From Halomarina oriensis (GTDB lineage: Archaea; Halobacteriota; Halobacteria; Halobacteriales; Haloarculaceae), in assembly GCF_009791395.1 (NCBI RefSeq), contig NZ_WSZK01000015.1, positions 248,001 to 312,000 on the forward strand: 64,000 bases of DNA, written 5' to 3'. A program made the translations under genes and the position numbers. Of the stretch, positions 15,065 to 24,442 are shown piece after piece (within the stretch, counting starts at the first letter, position 1; the number at the start of each line of letters is the position of its first letter). Below the pieces are notes generated by a model that saw only the letters and a program-made list of their open reading frames with translations, had not been told where the DNA came from and made no database searches.

Positions 15065-17836
15065 TCAGGCGTCGAGTTTCTGTTCGAGGATGGCCGGCGC
15101 GGCTTCGAGGGCGTCGTCCAGCGCGTCGACGTCCGGTCCGCCACCGTCCGCGAAGTCGGGCGCACCACCGCCGCCACCACCGACGCGACCGGCCAGTTCG
15201 CCGACGACCTCACCGGCGTTGACGCCGACGCCGTCGGGGACGGCGACGACGAACCGAGCGTTCTCCACGCCGGACGCGACGACGGCGACCTTGCCGTCCT
15301 CGGCCAGCGCGTGTGCCGTCGCCCGCAGTTCGTCGTCACCGACGTCGAGGCGCTGGACGACGGCGGTCACGTCGCCGAGGTCCACCTCCGTGCCCTCGCT
15401 CGCCGCGGCACGTGCCTCCGCGAGTTCGGTGGTCAGGTCCTCTATCTCCTTGCCGCGAGCCTTCCACTCCTCGAAGAACCGCTCGGCGGTGTCGGGTACC
15501 TCCGCGGGCGAGACGTCGAGGGCCTCGGCGGCGGCGTACAGCGAGTCCTCGGTCCGCTGGGTCGCCTCGATGGCGGCCTCGCCCGCGGCGAACGTGATTC
15601 GCTCGACACCGTCCTGGATGCGCTCGGTCGAGAGTATCTTGATCGTCCCGATGTCGCCCGTGCGCGTGACGTGCGTCCCGGCGCAGGCCTGCACGTCGTC
15701 GCCGACGTGGATGAGGCGGATGTTCGTCCCCGGTGGGATACCACCCTGGTAGAGGTCGAAGCCGTACTCGGCCTCGGCGTCGTGGCGGTCGGGCCACTCC
15801 TGCGTGACGCTGGTGTTCTCGGTGACGACCCGGTTTGCGACCCGCTCGATCGCTTTCACGTCCTCGCGGGCGAGACGCTCGTAGTGCTGGACGTCGATAC
15901 GCGAGGAGTCGACGCCCTTCTGCGCACCGGCCTGGCGGATGTGCGTGCCGAGCACCTGCCGGGCCGCGTAGCCGACGACGTGGGTCGCAGTGTGGTGGGC
16001 CATCAGCCGACGGCGACGGGTCGTGTCGAGACGCCCGGTGACGAACTCCCCCTTCCCGATGGACTCCTCGACGCGGTGGAGGACCACGCCGTTCTCGGCC
16101 TGCGTGTCGACGACGTCGACGGTCGTGTCGTCGCTCGACAGCGTCCCGTGGTCGGCGGGTTGGCCACCGCCTTCGGGGTAGAACATCGTCTGGTCGAGCA
16201 CGACGTCGTAGCCCGCCTCGCGCTCGATGACGTCGAGGACGACCGCCTCGAACTCCGAGCCGTCGGGGTCGTCGTAGAACAGGCGCTCGGTGTCCGGGAG
16301 GTCGGCGACCCGTTCGTCCGTCTCGTCTGCGACCTGCGCGAGGTCACCGCCGCCGTGGCGGGCCGCGACCTGTCCGTAGAAGTCGTCGGGAATCGTCACC
16401 GACGCGCCACGCTCTGCGGCGATCTCCTCGACCATGTCCGGCTGGATGCCGTGGGAGTCGTACAGTTCGACGACCTCCTCTAAGGGGATCTCCTCGTCGC
16501 GCTCGGCGTACTCGTCGGCGAGTTGCTGGACGCGACGACCGCCGCGTTCGAGCGTCTCGCGGTACTTCTCCATCTCGGTGCGGACCATGTCACGGACGGT
16601 GTCGCGGTTCTCGTAGCCCAGTCGTTCGGCCTGCATGTCGACGAGTTCGTCGAGCGGCGCGTCCACGCCCACGTCGTCGACGAGGCGCTTGGTCCGACGA
16701 AGCACGAGGCGGGCGAGATAGCCCGTTCCGGCGCTGGAGGGGACGATGCCGTCACCGAGCATGTACGCCAGCGTCCGCGAGTGGTCGGCGATGGCGTAGA
16801 TGGTCTCCAGTGGCTCCATCAACTGTTCGAGGTACGCCCGCTCGACACCGAGTTCGGCGGCGATGTCCGCGCGGGCCGCCATCATGTCCTCGGCCTCGTC
16901 GATGTCGAGGTTACCCGCGAGTTTGGCAGCCTCGTGGACGAGTTCGGCGTCCTCGTCGCTCAACTCGACGCCGGCGTTCTCCTTGAGGAACGCGGTCATC
17001 TCGGGGTAGACCGCCTCGTACACCGTCGGCGTCCCCTGGCTCATCCAGGTCCACCGTTCGAGACCGTAGCCGGTGTCGACGATGTAGGTGTCCATCGGCG
17101 AGTAGCGGTTGCCGTCTTTCATCTCGTACTCGCCGTCGGGGTCCTGCTCCATCGACATGAAGACGAGCGTGGCGAGTTCGGCACCGCGATAGATGACCTC
17201 GATGGCAGGACCGGCGTTGCCGCCGCCGACCCACGGGTCCTCGATGTAGACGATGTCCTCGATGTCCGCACCCATCGACTCGAAGAACTCGTCGCAGTAC
17301 TGGACCGTCTCGTCCTTCCAGTAGACCTCTCCCTCGTAGGCGTACTGCTCGGGGTCCTCCAAGTCCTCGCGGGCGTTGAACGCGTGGTGGGCCATCATCT
17401 CGAAGGCCATCGTGTGACGGCCCGTCTTCCCGACGTTGTCGATGTCCTGCATCCGGATACAGGGCTGGGAGATGGTCAACGGGTTCGCGGGTGGCGGGGT
17501 CTGACCCGAGGTGACCAGCGGCTGGAAGTCGTAGATAGACGCCTGCGTTAGGAGCACGTCGTCCCGCCAGCGGTTCGCAGCGACCGGGTACGGGTCGATG
17601 CGCTGGTGGTCGTGGTCCTCGAAAAACGAGAGGAACGCCTCGCGCATCTCTTCGAGCGTGTACTGCTCGTCGAACGCGGGTTCGCCGATGAACGCGTACT
17701 GCGCACACGGTGGCTCACCGCACGTCTCACGGGAGACACGACTCCAGAAGTGGGCACCACAGGACGAACACTCCTGGCGGGTGAACCCCTCCTCCTCGAA
17801 GTACGAAAGCTGGTACTCCTCGTCGAGTTCGCTCAT
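15065..17836 (-). CDS. alaS: Alanine--tRNA ligase
   Basis: 923 residues; charges tRNA-Ala in the cytoplasm. An archaeal N-terminal zinc-binding extension is present ([22 protein letters not shown] region, residues 19-40). It is followed by the class II catalytic core (FVSFFED-like [18 protein letters not shown] region, [12 protein letters not shown] analogue). The editing domain has [14 protein letters not shown], and [13 protein letters not shown] supplies the zinc-site Cys and His. The C-terminal domain has a glycine run ([16 protein letters not shown]) typical of the tRNA-binding C-Ala domain. Full length for an archaeal enzyme. A box GTTTTACC lies 28 bases upstream of the ATG. Confidence 0.97.
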   Translation of the reverse strand: MSELDEEYQLSYFEEEGFTRQECSSCGAHFWSRVSRETCGEPPCAQYAFIGEPAFDEQYTLEEMREAFLSFFEDHDHQRIDPYPVAANRWRDDVLLTQASIYDFQPLVTSGQTPPPANPLTISQPCIRMQDIDNVGKTGRHTMAFEMMAHHAFNAREDLEDPEQYAYEGEVYWKDETVQYCDEFFESMGADIEDIVYIEDPWVGGGNAGPAIEVIYRGAELATLVFMSMEQDPDGEYEMKDGNRYSPMDTYIVDTGYGLERWTWMSQGTPTVYEAVYPEMTAFLKENAGVELSDEDAELVHEAAKLAGNLDIDEAEDMMAARADIAAELGVERAYLEQLMEPLETIYAIADHSRTLAYMLGDGIVPSSAGTGYLARLVLRRTKRLVDDVGVDAPLDELVDMQAERLGYENRDTVRDMVRTEMEKYRETLERGGRRVQQLADEYAERDEEIPLEEVVELYDSHGIQPDMVEEIAAERGASVTIPDDFYGQVAARHGGGDLAQVADETDERVADLPDTERLFYDDPDGSEFEAVVLDVIEREAGYDVVLDQTMFYPEGGGQPADHGTLSSDDTTVDVVDTQAENGVVLHRVEESIGKGEFVTGRLDTTRRRRLMAHHTATHVVGYAARQVLGTHIRQAGAQKGVDSSRIDVQHYERLAREDVKAIERVANRVVTENTSVTQEWPDRHDAEAEYGFDLYQGGIPPGTNIRLIHVGDDVQACAGTHVTRTGDIGTIKILSTERIQDGVERITFAAGEAAIEATQRTEDSLYAAAEALDVSPAEVPDTAERFFEEWKARGKEIEDLTTELAEARAAASEGTEVDLGDVTAVVQRLDVGDDELRATAHALAEDGKVAVVASGVENARFVVAVPDGVGVNAGEVVGELAGRVGGGGGGAPDFADGGGPDVDALDDALEAAPAILEQKLDA

Positions 17837-17860
17837 TACCCCTGTTTTGGCCGAGCGGCG

Positions 17861-17868
17861 GGTAAAAC
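17861..17868 (-). promoter_or_regulatory. TATA-like box for alaS
   Basis: Minus-strand GTTTTACC, centred about 28 bases before the alaS ATG at 17836, so transcription probably begins at the start codon. Confidence 0.5.
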
Positions 17869-18004
17869 TGTTCCGAACCCCCGAACGCTTCGACTCGCGT
17901 GGTGGTCAGCGACCCCCATCAGTGAAGCAGTCGTGTCACTCCCGATTCGAGAAGTTCGACGAAAGTCATCAGTAAACATATTTTGTTTTTACCAATCCAT
18001 GCCA

Positions 18005-18018
18005 CACGTTTAAACGTG
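18005..18018 (+). promoter_or_regulatory. Palindromic TATA box / possible operator of the propeller gene
   Basis: CACGTTTAAACGTG is a perfect 14-bp palindrome whose TTTAAA core is centred 27 bases before the ATG at 18039. It thus sits where the TATA box belongs, and a dimeric repressor bound here would block TBP. A second AT-rich stretch at about 17969-17993 (GTAAA...TTTAC inverted arms) may be part of the same control region. Confidence 0.5.
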
Positions 18019-18038
18019 AATCCGGTGTTTTCTGCCCA

Positions 18039-21000
18039 ATGTCTCAGAAGACACGGGAGACTCGGCGGACGTTCTTGAAGCTGACAGGCGTCGCGGCGGC
18101 GGGGGCGACGCTCGTGAACCCCGTCGAGGCGGCGGCAAACGGGTGGCAGGTCGTCGAGTCGGGGGTAGGGGTGACGCTGTACGACGCCGCGATGACCAGC
18201 GAGGGACCGTACGCCGTCGGTGCGGGCGGACTGGTGCTCTCCCGACGAAAGGACGGCTGGCAACCGGTGCTCGAACGCGGGCCGACCGTCGAGTCGAACC
18301 CGCTCCGTGGCTGTGACGTGACCGACGACGGTCGGAACGTCTGGTTCTGTGGCGGGTCGGGCGTCGTCGGCCAGTACGACGTCGTCGACGAGCAACTCAC
18401 CGACTACTCCGCCCCGATGGGCAAGACGTCGACGTGGCTCAACGTCGCCGTCCGCGGTGACGCCGGCAGCGAGACGGTCTACCTCGTCAACGGGTCGGGC
18501 GAGTTCCTCGCCGGGACGAAGACTAGCGCGGGGGGCATGGACTGGGGGGACGTCGTCAAACCCGGTGGCGGGTCGAGCGCACCGGGCATCGACTTCTGGA
18601 CCGACGACGCCGGCTACGTCTCTGACACGACGGGGAAGGTGTACCGCACCGAGGACGGCGGGCGGACGTGGACGACGGTCGGCATCAACGGCGCGAGCGT
18701 CAACCTGAACGACGTGGCCGTCCGCAACGAGGGTGACATCGACGTCGCCGGTGGCAACGGCACCATCTACCGCCTCAACGACGGCGACGGCAAGGGGTGG
18801 AAACGGAAGAACGTCGGTGAAGAGACCGTCCTCGCGGTCTACCGGACGGGCGCGGAGGGTGGTCTCGGCTGTGGGACAGGCGGCTACGTCTACGACCGCA
18901 AGAAGAACAAGTGGGATCGCGTGGAGACGCCGACGACGAACACGCTCCGCGGGGTCGCCACGGGGGACTCGGGACAGTACCCGCAGGTCGCCGTCGGGGA
19001 TTCGGGCACCATCGTCGAACGCGGTGAGTACACCGCCGACCTGCCGAACACCGTCTCGCTCTCGGCCGATTCCTCGCTGGAGTACCGCCTCGACGTCGAC
19101 GGTGCCGTCGAGCAGGCCGGCGACGTGGAGTCGAGTGACACCGTCACCAACCGCACGAGTCGGTTCAGCGTCGACACCGTGACGGGGACGCTCACGAGCG
19201 GCGACACCGACACGTACGACTACTCCGGGGAGATCGTCGACCTCGAAGTGACCAGCGGCGACCCGGCGGCACTCACCGTCACGGTCAACGGGAGCGAGTC
19301 GAGCCTCTCGCAACTCGCCAGCGAACCGTGGACCGAAGCGGCCTCGCCGACGGGCCAGACGCTCAATGGGGTCGTCCAGACCGTCGAAGGCCCCTACGCG
19401 GTCGGTAACGGGGGCGAGGTCCTCGCTCGGCGGGCCGACGGCTGGGAGTTCGTCCTCGAATCCGGGCCGACGACGGCGTCGAACCCGCTGACCGGCGCGG
19501 CGGTCAGCGACGACGGTCGGAACGTCTGGTTCTGTGGCGGGTCGGGCGTCGTCGGCCAGTACGACGTCGTCGACGAGCAGGTGACCGACTACTCCGCACC
19601 GGGCGGCAAGACGTCGACGTGGGAGGACCTCGCGGTCACGGGCGCGGCAGGCTCCGAGACGGTCCACCTCGTCAACGGCTCCGGGGAGTACCTGAAGGGG
19701 ACCAAGACCAGCGCGGGTGGCATGAACTGGGGGACGGCGTTCAAACCCGGTGGTGGCTCCTCGATGAAAGCCGTGACGTTCGTCGACAGCACGACGGGCT
19801 ACGCCGTCGACACCAACGCGAAGGTGTACGAGACCACGAACGGCGGCGACTCGTTCACCGTCGTCGGCATCGACGGTGGGTCGGTCGGTCTCTACGGTGT
19901 GGACGCCACCGCGACGGACGACGTCGTCGCGGCGGGCGGCGACGGGTCGTTGTTCCGGTACAACGGTGCGGTCTGGACGAAGCTCTACGCCGGTGGGAAC
20001 CAACTCGGCGACGTCTCGCTCGACGGACCCGACGGTCTGACCTGCGGGGCGGGCGGCACCGTCTGGGAACTGTCGCTCGACGGCTGGGAACCCGTCGAGA
20101 CGCCCGTGACCGCGACGCTCGCGGGCGTCTCGCTCGGCACCACGGGAACGTACCCGGACGTGGCTGTCGGCTCGTCGGGGACCATCCTCGAACGCGGCGA
20201 CTACACCGCGACGCCGAGCGACATCCTGACGATTTCGAGTACCGACGGCAGCGACGTGAGCTACCGGGTCGAAGTCGACGGCGTCGTTCAGAAAGCCGAC
20301 CGCGCCGACGGCGACGACAGCGTCTCCGGCAGTACCGTCGAGGGCAGCGTCGGCGGTGTCAACCTCGAAGACAGCTACCGGTTCTCGGGGACCATCACCG
20401 ACTTCGTCGTCACGAGCGGCGATGCCGCCGCCCTCGCCATCGAGGTGAACGACGAGTCCCAGAGCGTCGGGCAACTCTCGGCGGCCGGGTGGACCGAGGT
20501 CACCTCGCCGACCGGCAACGGTCTCAACGGCGCGGCCATCGGCGCGGACGGCCCCTACGCCGTCAGCGGCGGTGGCGAGGTGCTCGCCCGCCGCGACAGC
20601 GGGTGGACCGTCGTGACGACGTTCCCCGGCGGCGGCAACACGTTCGCACTCACCTGCGCCGACGCGTCCAGCGACGGCGGCAACGTCTGGTTCGCCGGTG
20701 CGTCGGGGGCGGTCGGGCGCTACGACACGTCGACCGGGACGATCAGCGACTACTCCGCGCCGAAGGGCAAGACCTCGACGTGGGAGTCGGTCGCCGTCGC
20801 GGGGCCGGCGGGGGCGGAGACGCTCTACCTCGCCAACGGCTCCGGCGAGGTGCTGAAGGGCACCAACAGCGCCGGCGTCGTCACCTGGAGCGACGTGCAG
20901 AAGCCCGGTGGCGGGTCGTCCATCAAGGGCGGCACCGCGCTCGACGCCTCGACGGCGTACTTCGTCGACACCAACGCGAAGGTGTACGAGACCACCGACG

Positions 21001-21356
21001 GCGGCGAGTCGTGGTCGACCGTCGGAATCCCGGGAGGCACCGTCGGCCTCTACGGCGTCGGCGCGGGGAGCACCGAGGACATCTCCGTCGCGGGCGGCGA
21101 CGGCTCCATCCTGCGGTACAACGGGGCGGTTTGGACCCGCCTCGACGTGGCCGACGGCGGGTTCACCGCGCTCGTCCGCGACAGGGAGAACGCCCTCGCC
21201 GTGGGCGGGAGCGGTCGCGTCTACCGCCGGACGTGGGACGGTTGGGAACGGGAAGAGACGCCCGCCGCCGTCACGCTCGGCGGCGTCGCGCTCGGCGGGG
21301 AGTTCCCGGACGTCACCGTCGGCTCTTCGGGCACCATCTTCGAACGACGACTGTAG
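18039..21356 (+). CDS. Tat-exported protein with three beta-propeller modules
   Basis: 1105 residues. The N-terminus MSQKTRETRRTFLKLTG is a twin-arginine signal followed by a hydrophobic stretch ending AEA-AAN, so the folded protein is exported. Three homologous modules start near residues 42, 438 and 824. Each has blade-like repeats such as EGPYAVGAGGLVLSRR, NVWFCGGSGVVGQYD, GYVSDTTGKVYRTEDGGRTW and VAVGDSGTIVERG, resembling the BNR/YCF48 (photosystem II assembly factor) propeller class. Modules one and two are each followed by a small beta domain of about 90 residues (YDYSGEIVDLEVTSGDPAAL); the third ends at the propeller. A scaffold or ligand-binding surface role is inferred; no catalytic residues are evident. 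Confidence 0.85.
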   Translation: MSQKTRETRRTFLKLTGVAAAGATLVNPVEAAANGWQVVESGVGVTLYDAAMTSEGPYAVGAGGLVLSRRKDGWQPVLERGPTVESNPLRGCDVTDDGRNVWFCGGSGVVGQYDVVDEQLTDYSAPMGKTSTWLNVAVRGDAGSETVYLVNGSGEFLAGTKTSAGGMDWGDVVKPGGGSSAPGIDFWTDDAGYVSDTTGKVYRTEDGGRTWTTVGINGASVNLNDVAVRNEGDIDVAGGNGTIYRLNDGDGKGWKRKNVGEETVLAVYRTGAEGGLGCGTGGYVYDRKKNKWDRVETPTTNTLRGVATGDSGQYPQVAVGDSGTIVERGEYTADLPNTVSLSADSSLEYRLDVDGAVEQAGDVESSDTVTNRTSRFSVDTVTGTLTSGDTDTYDYSGEIVDLEVTSGDPAALTVTVNGSESSLSQLASEPWTEAASPTGQTLNGVVQTVEGPYAVGNGGEVLARRADGWEFVLESGPTTASNPLTGAAVSDDGRNVWFCGGSGVVGQYDVVDEQVTDYSAPGGKTSTWEDLAVTGAAGSETVHLVNGSGEYLKGTKTSAGGMNWGTAFKPGGGSSMKAVTFVDSTTGYAVDTNAKVYETTNGGDSFTVVGIDGGSVGLYGVDATATDDVVAAGGDGSLFRYNGAVWTKLYAGGNQLGDVSLDGPDGLTCGAGGTVWELSLDGWEPVETPVTATLAGVSLGTTGTYPDVAVGSSGTILERGDYTATPSDILTISSTDGSDVSYRVEVDGVVQKADRADGDDSVSGSTVEGSVGGVNLEDSYRFSGTITDFVVTSGDAAALAIEVNDESQSVGQLSAAGWTEVTSPTGNGLNGAAIGADGPYAVSGGGEVLARRDSGWTVVTTFPGGGNTFALTCADASSDGGNVWFAGASGAVGRYDTSTGTISDYSAPKGKTSTWESVAVAGPAGAETLYLANGSGEVLKGTNSAGVVTWSDVQKPGGGSSIKGGTALDASTAYFVDTNAKVYETTDGGESWSTVGIPGGTVGLYGVGAGSTEDISVAGGDGSILRYNGAVWTRLDVADGGFTALVRDRENALAVGGSGRVYRRTWDGWEREETPAAVTLGGVALGGEFPDVTVGSSGTIFERRL
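18324..19579 (+). repeat. Identical 71-bp stretches in modules 1 and 2 of the propeller gene
   Basis: 18324-18394 and 19509-19579 are identical over 71 bases, at an offset of 1185 bases (395 codons). The third module (about 20680-20740) has the same protein pattern but diverged DNA. Modules 1 and 2 therefore share a more recent duplication or gene conversion. Confidence 0.8.
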
Positions 21357-21446
21357 TCGGGCGACCCACCCGGCTCGCCGCGTCGTCTCGTTCGACCCGG
21401 TGTGGGCGCGAGAAACGATTTGGTCCTGCCTCGCGTAGTTCTGTGC

Positions 21447-21947
21447 ATGGAGACCGCCAGCCAGTCACGACTTCCCCGCGAGCGACCGCTGCTGACGCTC
21501 GGAGCCGCCGTCTTGCTCTGTGAACTCGTCGGCATCACCGGCGCGCTGTTCACCGCGACGGGCGTCGAGTCGTGGTACGCGACGCTGAACCAACCGGAAC
21601 TCGCACCGCCGAACTGGGTGTTCGGCCCCGTCTGGACGACACTGTACGCGCTGATGGGGGCCGCCGCGTGGCTCGTCTGGCGTGAAGGGAGCGGACGGTC
21701 ACAGCAGGTCGCACTCGGACTGTTCGGGGTCCAGCTCGCGCTCAACTTCGCGTGGTCGTTCGTCTTCTTCGGCGCGGAGGCCATCCTCCCCGCACTCGCC
21801 GTCATCCTCGTCCTGTTGTTCTTCATCGGGACCACCGCGACGGCGTTCTGGCGTATCGACCGCCGAGCGGCGCTCTTGCTGGTGCCGTACCTCGCGTGGG
21901 TGAGCTTCGCCACGTACCTCAGCTACGGGTTCTGGCAGTTGAACTGA
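21447..21947 (+). CDS. tspO: TspO/MBR family membrane protein
   Basis: 166 residues, five predicted membrane helices. The family signature is clear: SWYATLNQPELAPPNWVFGPVWTTLYALMG (tryptophan- and proline-rich first loop), LNFAWSFVFFG and YLAWVSFATYLSYGFWQLN at the C-terminus. TspO binds porphyrins and sterol-like ligands and affects stress and pigment responses in other organisms. Genes for tetrapyrrole synthesis lie in this window but 30 kb away. Start MEANING the ATG at 21447 leaves a normal short cytoplasmic lead (METASQSRLPRERPLL). Confidence 0.9.
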   Translation: METASQSRLPRERPLLTLGAAVLLCELVGITGALFTATGVESWYATLNQPELAPPNWVFGPVWTTLYALMGAAAWLVWREGSGRSQQVALGLFGVQLALNFAWSFVFFGAEAILPALAVILVLLFFIGTTATAFWRIDRRAALLLVPYLAWVSFATYLSYGFWQLN

Positions 21948-21964
21948 GGAACAGTGGTCGGCGC

Positions 21965-22324
21965 TCAGAACAGTTCGAGGTCGAGTGCCGACACTCGTTC
22001 GAAGTCGTCGTCACGAGTGACGAGCGTCAGGTTCCGGTTCAGTGCGGACCCCGCGATGAGGGTGTCCACCTCGCTCAGCAACGCTCCCCGGTCGTGGAGT
22101 TCACGATACAGTCGGCCCGCTTCGGCCGCGTCCGCCGGTGAGAGGTCGAACACGGTCTTCCGAGCGAGGAGTTCGGGCGCTTCCTCGAAGAACTTCGCCA
22201 GTTCGTAGACGCTCGTGGTGGTTGTCGCCGCGTCCCCGGCGATATCTGCGTGTCCTCGCACGGCTTGCTCGTCCTCGTAGATGAGGTCGACGAGAACGCT
22301 CGTATCGAGGAGGAACTCAGTCAC
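21965..22324 (-). CDS. vapC: PIN-domain ribonuclease toxin (VapC family)
   Basis: 119 residues. Acidic active-site residues of the PIN fold are in place: first Asp in TEFLLDTSVLVDLIY, Glu in TTSVYELAKFFEE, Asp in LLSEVDTLIAGSAL and the last in LVTRDDDFERV. VapC toxins cleave specific RNAs such as initiator tRNA or 23S rRNA; the target here is unknown. The start is a GTG at 22324 that overlaps the end of the antitoxin gene by 8 bases (GTGACTGA), the usual translational coupling; the longer ATG reading would intrude deep into the antitoxin. Confidence 0.85.
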   Translation of the reverse strand: MTEFLLDTSVLVDLIYEDEQAVRGHADIAGDAATTTTSVYELAKFFEEAPELLARKTVFDLSPADAAEAGRLYRELHDRGALLSEVDTLIAGSALNRNLTLVTRDDDFERVSALDLELF

Positions 22325-22565
22325 GGTGCCTCTCGATACGTTCACGGAGTCGCCGCTCTCGTCGCTCGTCGGCGTCGGTTCGACCATCGGGGACCTCCTC
22401 CGGAGAAAGTGCCAGCGTGACGTCCGCGCCGACGAGGTTCGAGAAGTCGCCGGGGTCGTCGGCAGTCAGTCGAAGAACGACGTCGCTGAAGCTCTCTCCC
22501 TCGCGTTTCTGCGCGGCGAGTCGCTCGTAGGCGTCCTCACGGAGCGAGATGTTCTTCGAGGACAT
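22317..22565 (-). CDS. vapB: VapB-type antitoxin
   Basis: 82 residues: MSSKNISLREDAYERLAAQKREGESFSDVV is a ribbon-helix-helix (swapped-hairpin-like) DNA-binding N-terminus common to archaeal VapB proteins; the acidic then basic tail (SPEEVPDGRTDADERRERR) would wrap the toxin. The gene precedes and overlaps vapC, as usual for the family. The ATG at 22565 is directly preceded by the inverted repeat at 22566-22579, which suggests autoregulation. Confidence 0.82.
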   Translation of the reverse strand: MSSKNISLREDAYERLAAQKREGESFSDVVLRLTADDPGDFSNLVGADVTLALSPEEVPDGRTDADERRERRLRERIERHRD

Positions 22566-22579
22566 GTGTACGTGTACAC
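22566..22579 (-). promoter_or_regulatory. Inverted repeat, candidate VapB operator
   Basis: GTGTAC-GT-GTACAC, 6-bp arms around 2 bases, ending one base before the vapB ATG. Only 36 bases separate this ATG from the stop of the upstream rfcS gene, so the promoter must overlap the repeat. Binding by the VapB or VapBC complex would repress the operon. Confidence 0.5.
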
Positions 22580-22601
22580 GGAGCAAAAACCGTTGCGCCG
22601 A

Positions 22602-23594
22602 CTACTCCTCGGGTTCCAGCGCCAACGACGCCAACAGCGCCTCCAACTGGACCTGCTCGTTCGCGCCGACGGTGATGCGGTAGTCCGCCTCGCCGATGCG
22701 GTCCATCACGCGCACCGCCTCGCGGTCCGCCAGTCCGAACTCCCACACCGAGCGGTGGAGCTGGTCGATGATGTCCCCGCCGGCGATACCCTCCTCGGTG
22801 ATGAGAGTGTCCAACTGCGACCGGGCGGCGGTGAAGTCGCCGTCCAGCGCCTTGCGGACCATCTCCTGGACCGTCTCCGGACGGGCGGTCGAGGTGATGG
22901 CGTAGACGGCCTCCTCGTCGACGGTGTCGCCGGTCGTGCTGGCGGCCTGGAGGCCGTTGATGGCCTTTCGCATGTCGCCGGCGGCGGCGTAGACGAGCGC
23001 GTCGACGCCGTCGTCGGTGACCTCGATACCCTCGTTGGCCGCGATGGCCCGAATCTGGTCCTCGACGGCGTCGTCCGACAACGGCGCGAACCGGAACACC
23101 GCACACCGCGACTGGATGGGGTCGATGATCTGCGAGGAGTAGTTACACGAGAGGATGAAGCGGGTGTTGTTCGAGAACTGCTCCATCGTCCGGCGCAGCG
23201 CGGACTGGGCGTCGCTCGTGAGTGCGTCGGCCTCGTCGAGGAAGATGACGCGGTAGTCGAAGCCGCCGAACGAGACCCGCGCGAAGTTCTTGATGCGGTC
23301 GCGGACCACGTCGATACCGCGTTCGTCCGAAGCGTTGAGTTCGAGGAAGTTCTCGCGCCACTCGTCGCCGTACACCTCCTTGGCGATGGCCGTCGCACAC
23401 GTCGTCTTCCCGACGCCGGCCGGCCCCGCGAACAGCAGGTGCGGCAGGTCGTCCTTGGCGATGTAGCTCTCCAGTCGCTCGACGATGTGCTCCTGGCCGA
23501 ACACGTCGTCGAGCGTCTGCGGACGGTACTTCTCTATCCACACCTCGCGCCCGCGTGGGCGGGAGTCTCCCTCGGCCGCCTCGCTCTCGCTCAT
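22602..23594 (-). CDS. rfcS: Replication factor C small subunit
   Basis: 330 residues; AAA+ clamp loader subunit that opens PCNA at primer-template ends. Motifs: [19 protein letters not shown] (RFC box), Walker [10 protein letters not shown], Walker B VIFLDEAD, sensor 1 ILSCNYSS and the SRC motif QSRCAVFRF containing the arginine finger. The C-terminal collar domain is complete. The start [15 protein letters not shown] at 23594 has a TATA-like box 27 bases upstream; eight more codons upstream are possible but would lie over that box. Confidence 0.96.
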   Translation of the reverse strand: MSESEAAEGDSRPRGREVWIEKYRPQTLDDVFGQEHIVERLESYIAKDDLPHLLFAGPAGVGKTTCATAIAKEVYGDEWRENFLELNASDERGIDVVRDRIKNFARVSFGGFDYRVIFLDEADALTSDAQSALRRTMEQFSNNTRFILSCNYSSQIIDPIQSRCAVFRFAPLSDDAVEDQIRAIAANEGIEVTDDGVDALVYAAAGDMRKAINGLQAASTTGDTVDEEAVYAITSTARPETVQEMVRKALDGDFTAARSQLDTLITEEGIAGGDIIDQLHRSVWEFGLADREAVRVMDRIGEADYRITVGANEQVQLEALLASLALEPEE

Positions 23595-23617
23595 AGTCAC
23601 ACCAGTCTCGCGCCTCA

Positions 23618-23625
23618 CTTAACTA
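23618..23625 (-). promoter_or_regulatory. TATA-like box for rfcS
   Basis: Minus-strand TAGTTAAG centred 27 bases before the ATG at 23594; supports that start and a leaderless mRNA. Confidence 0.5.
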
Positions 23626-23721
23626 CCGCGAGAGCGGGTTCGCCGGGACCTCGGCGCGACGCCTCCGGGCCGAACGGCTCGAACGCGACAGCCTGAAATC
23701 GCCGCTCTCCCGAACACGTCC

Positions 23722-23919
23722 ATGCACGTCACCGTCCACGTCGTCGGCGAGGACGCCCACGAGGTCGACCTCCCCGACCCGACCTACGGCGACCTCGTCG
23801 CCGCCGTCGACCTCAGCCCCCACGAGGCGACGGTGCTGGTCGACGGCCGCCCCGTCCCCGAGGACGCACCGGTCGAGGCCAGCGAGGTGCGGGTGTTGCG
23901 ACTCATCAAGGGTGGGTAG
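23722..23919 (+). CDS. samp2: Ubiquitin-like small archaeal modifier protein SAMP2
   Basis: 65 residues with a beta-grasp pattern and the diglycine end VLRLIKGG. It resembles the SAMP2 protein of Haloferax (DLSPHEATVLVDGRPVPED is characteristic). In that organism SAMP2 is activated by the E1-like UbaA, is conjugated to lysines of target proteins, and supplies sulfur for thiolation of wobble-uridine tRNAs. No E1 gene is in this window. The next gene, a GNAT acetyltransferase, begins next to its stop codon, so the two are cotranscribed. Confidence 0.9.
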   Translation: MHVTVHVVGEDAHEVDLPDPTYGDLVAAVDLSPHEATVLVDGRPVPEDAPVEASEVRVLRLIKGG

Positions 23920-23920
23920 C

Positions 23921-24379
23921 GTGCGCGAGGACGTGCCGGTCCGTCGCGCGACTCCCGACGACCACGTCCCGGCGATGCGCGTCCTGGAGGGTGCGCTGCT
24001 GGAGGTGGACGCCGCCACCGTCCGCGAGCGCATCGAGCGGGGGGCGGTGTGGGTCGCGGTGGTCGGCGAGCGGGAGGACTCGTCGGAGCGGGTCGTCGGT
24101 GCCCTCCTCCTCGACACGCCCGACCGCGAGGGTGTCGCGCCGCGTCCCGAGGAGGTTCGGCCGGACCGACGACACGTCGAGGCCGTCGCCGTGACCCACC
24201 AGCGTCGGGGTCGGGGCATCGGACGGGCGCTCGTCGAGGGCTGTGTCGAGGAGACGGGCTGTGACCGCCTGACGGCCGAGTTCCGCGCCGAGGTGGAACC
24301 GTTCTACGAGGCGCTGGGGTTCGACGTGGACGAACTGGACGAGGGGCGGCGCTGGGGAGAACTGCGGGTCGGGCGCTGA
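23921..24379 (+). CDS. GNAT family N-acetyltransferase
   Basis: 152 residues from a GTG one base after the samp2 stop; another in-frame GTG at 23912 would overlap samp2 by 8 bases and is equally possible. The acetyl-CoA loop HQRRGRGIGRALVEGC matches motif A (Q/RxxGxG/A), preceded by HVEAVAVTHQ, and YEALGFDVDEL is the typical motif B end. Substrate unknown. Its link to samp2 raises the possibility of acting on the modifier pathway or on its targets, but that is position-based only. Confidence 0.85.
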   Translation: MREDVPVRRATPDDHVPAMRVLEGALLEVDAATVRERIERGAVWVAVVGEREDSSERVVGALLLDTPDREGVAPRPEEVRPDRRHVEAVAVTHQRRGRGIGRALVEGCVEETGCDRLTAEFRAEVEPFYEALGFDVDELDEGRRWGELRVGR

Positions 24380-24442
24380 GGAGTCGGCGAACGCTGCCGA
24401 GGACACGCAAGACTAAAACGAGACCGGTCCAAGCGCCGAGCG

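Noticed and set aside
17919-20474. 851-residue minus-strand frame
   Set aside because: Antisense to the triple-propeller gene, which has a Tat signal, clear repeats and a promoter.
22281-23696. 471-residue plus-strand frame
   Set aside because: Antisense to rfcS, a certain gene.
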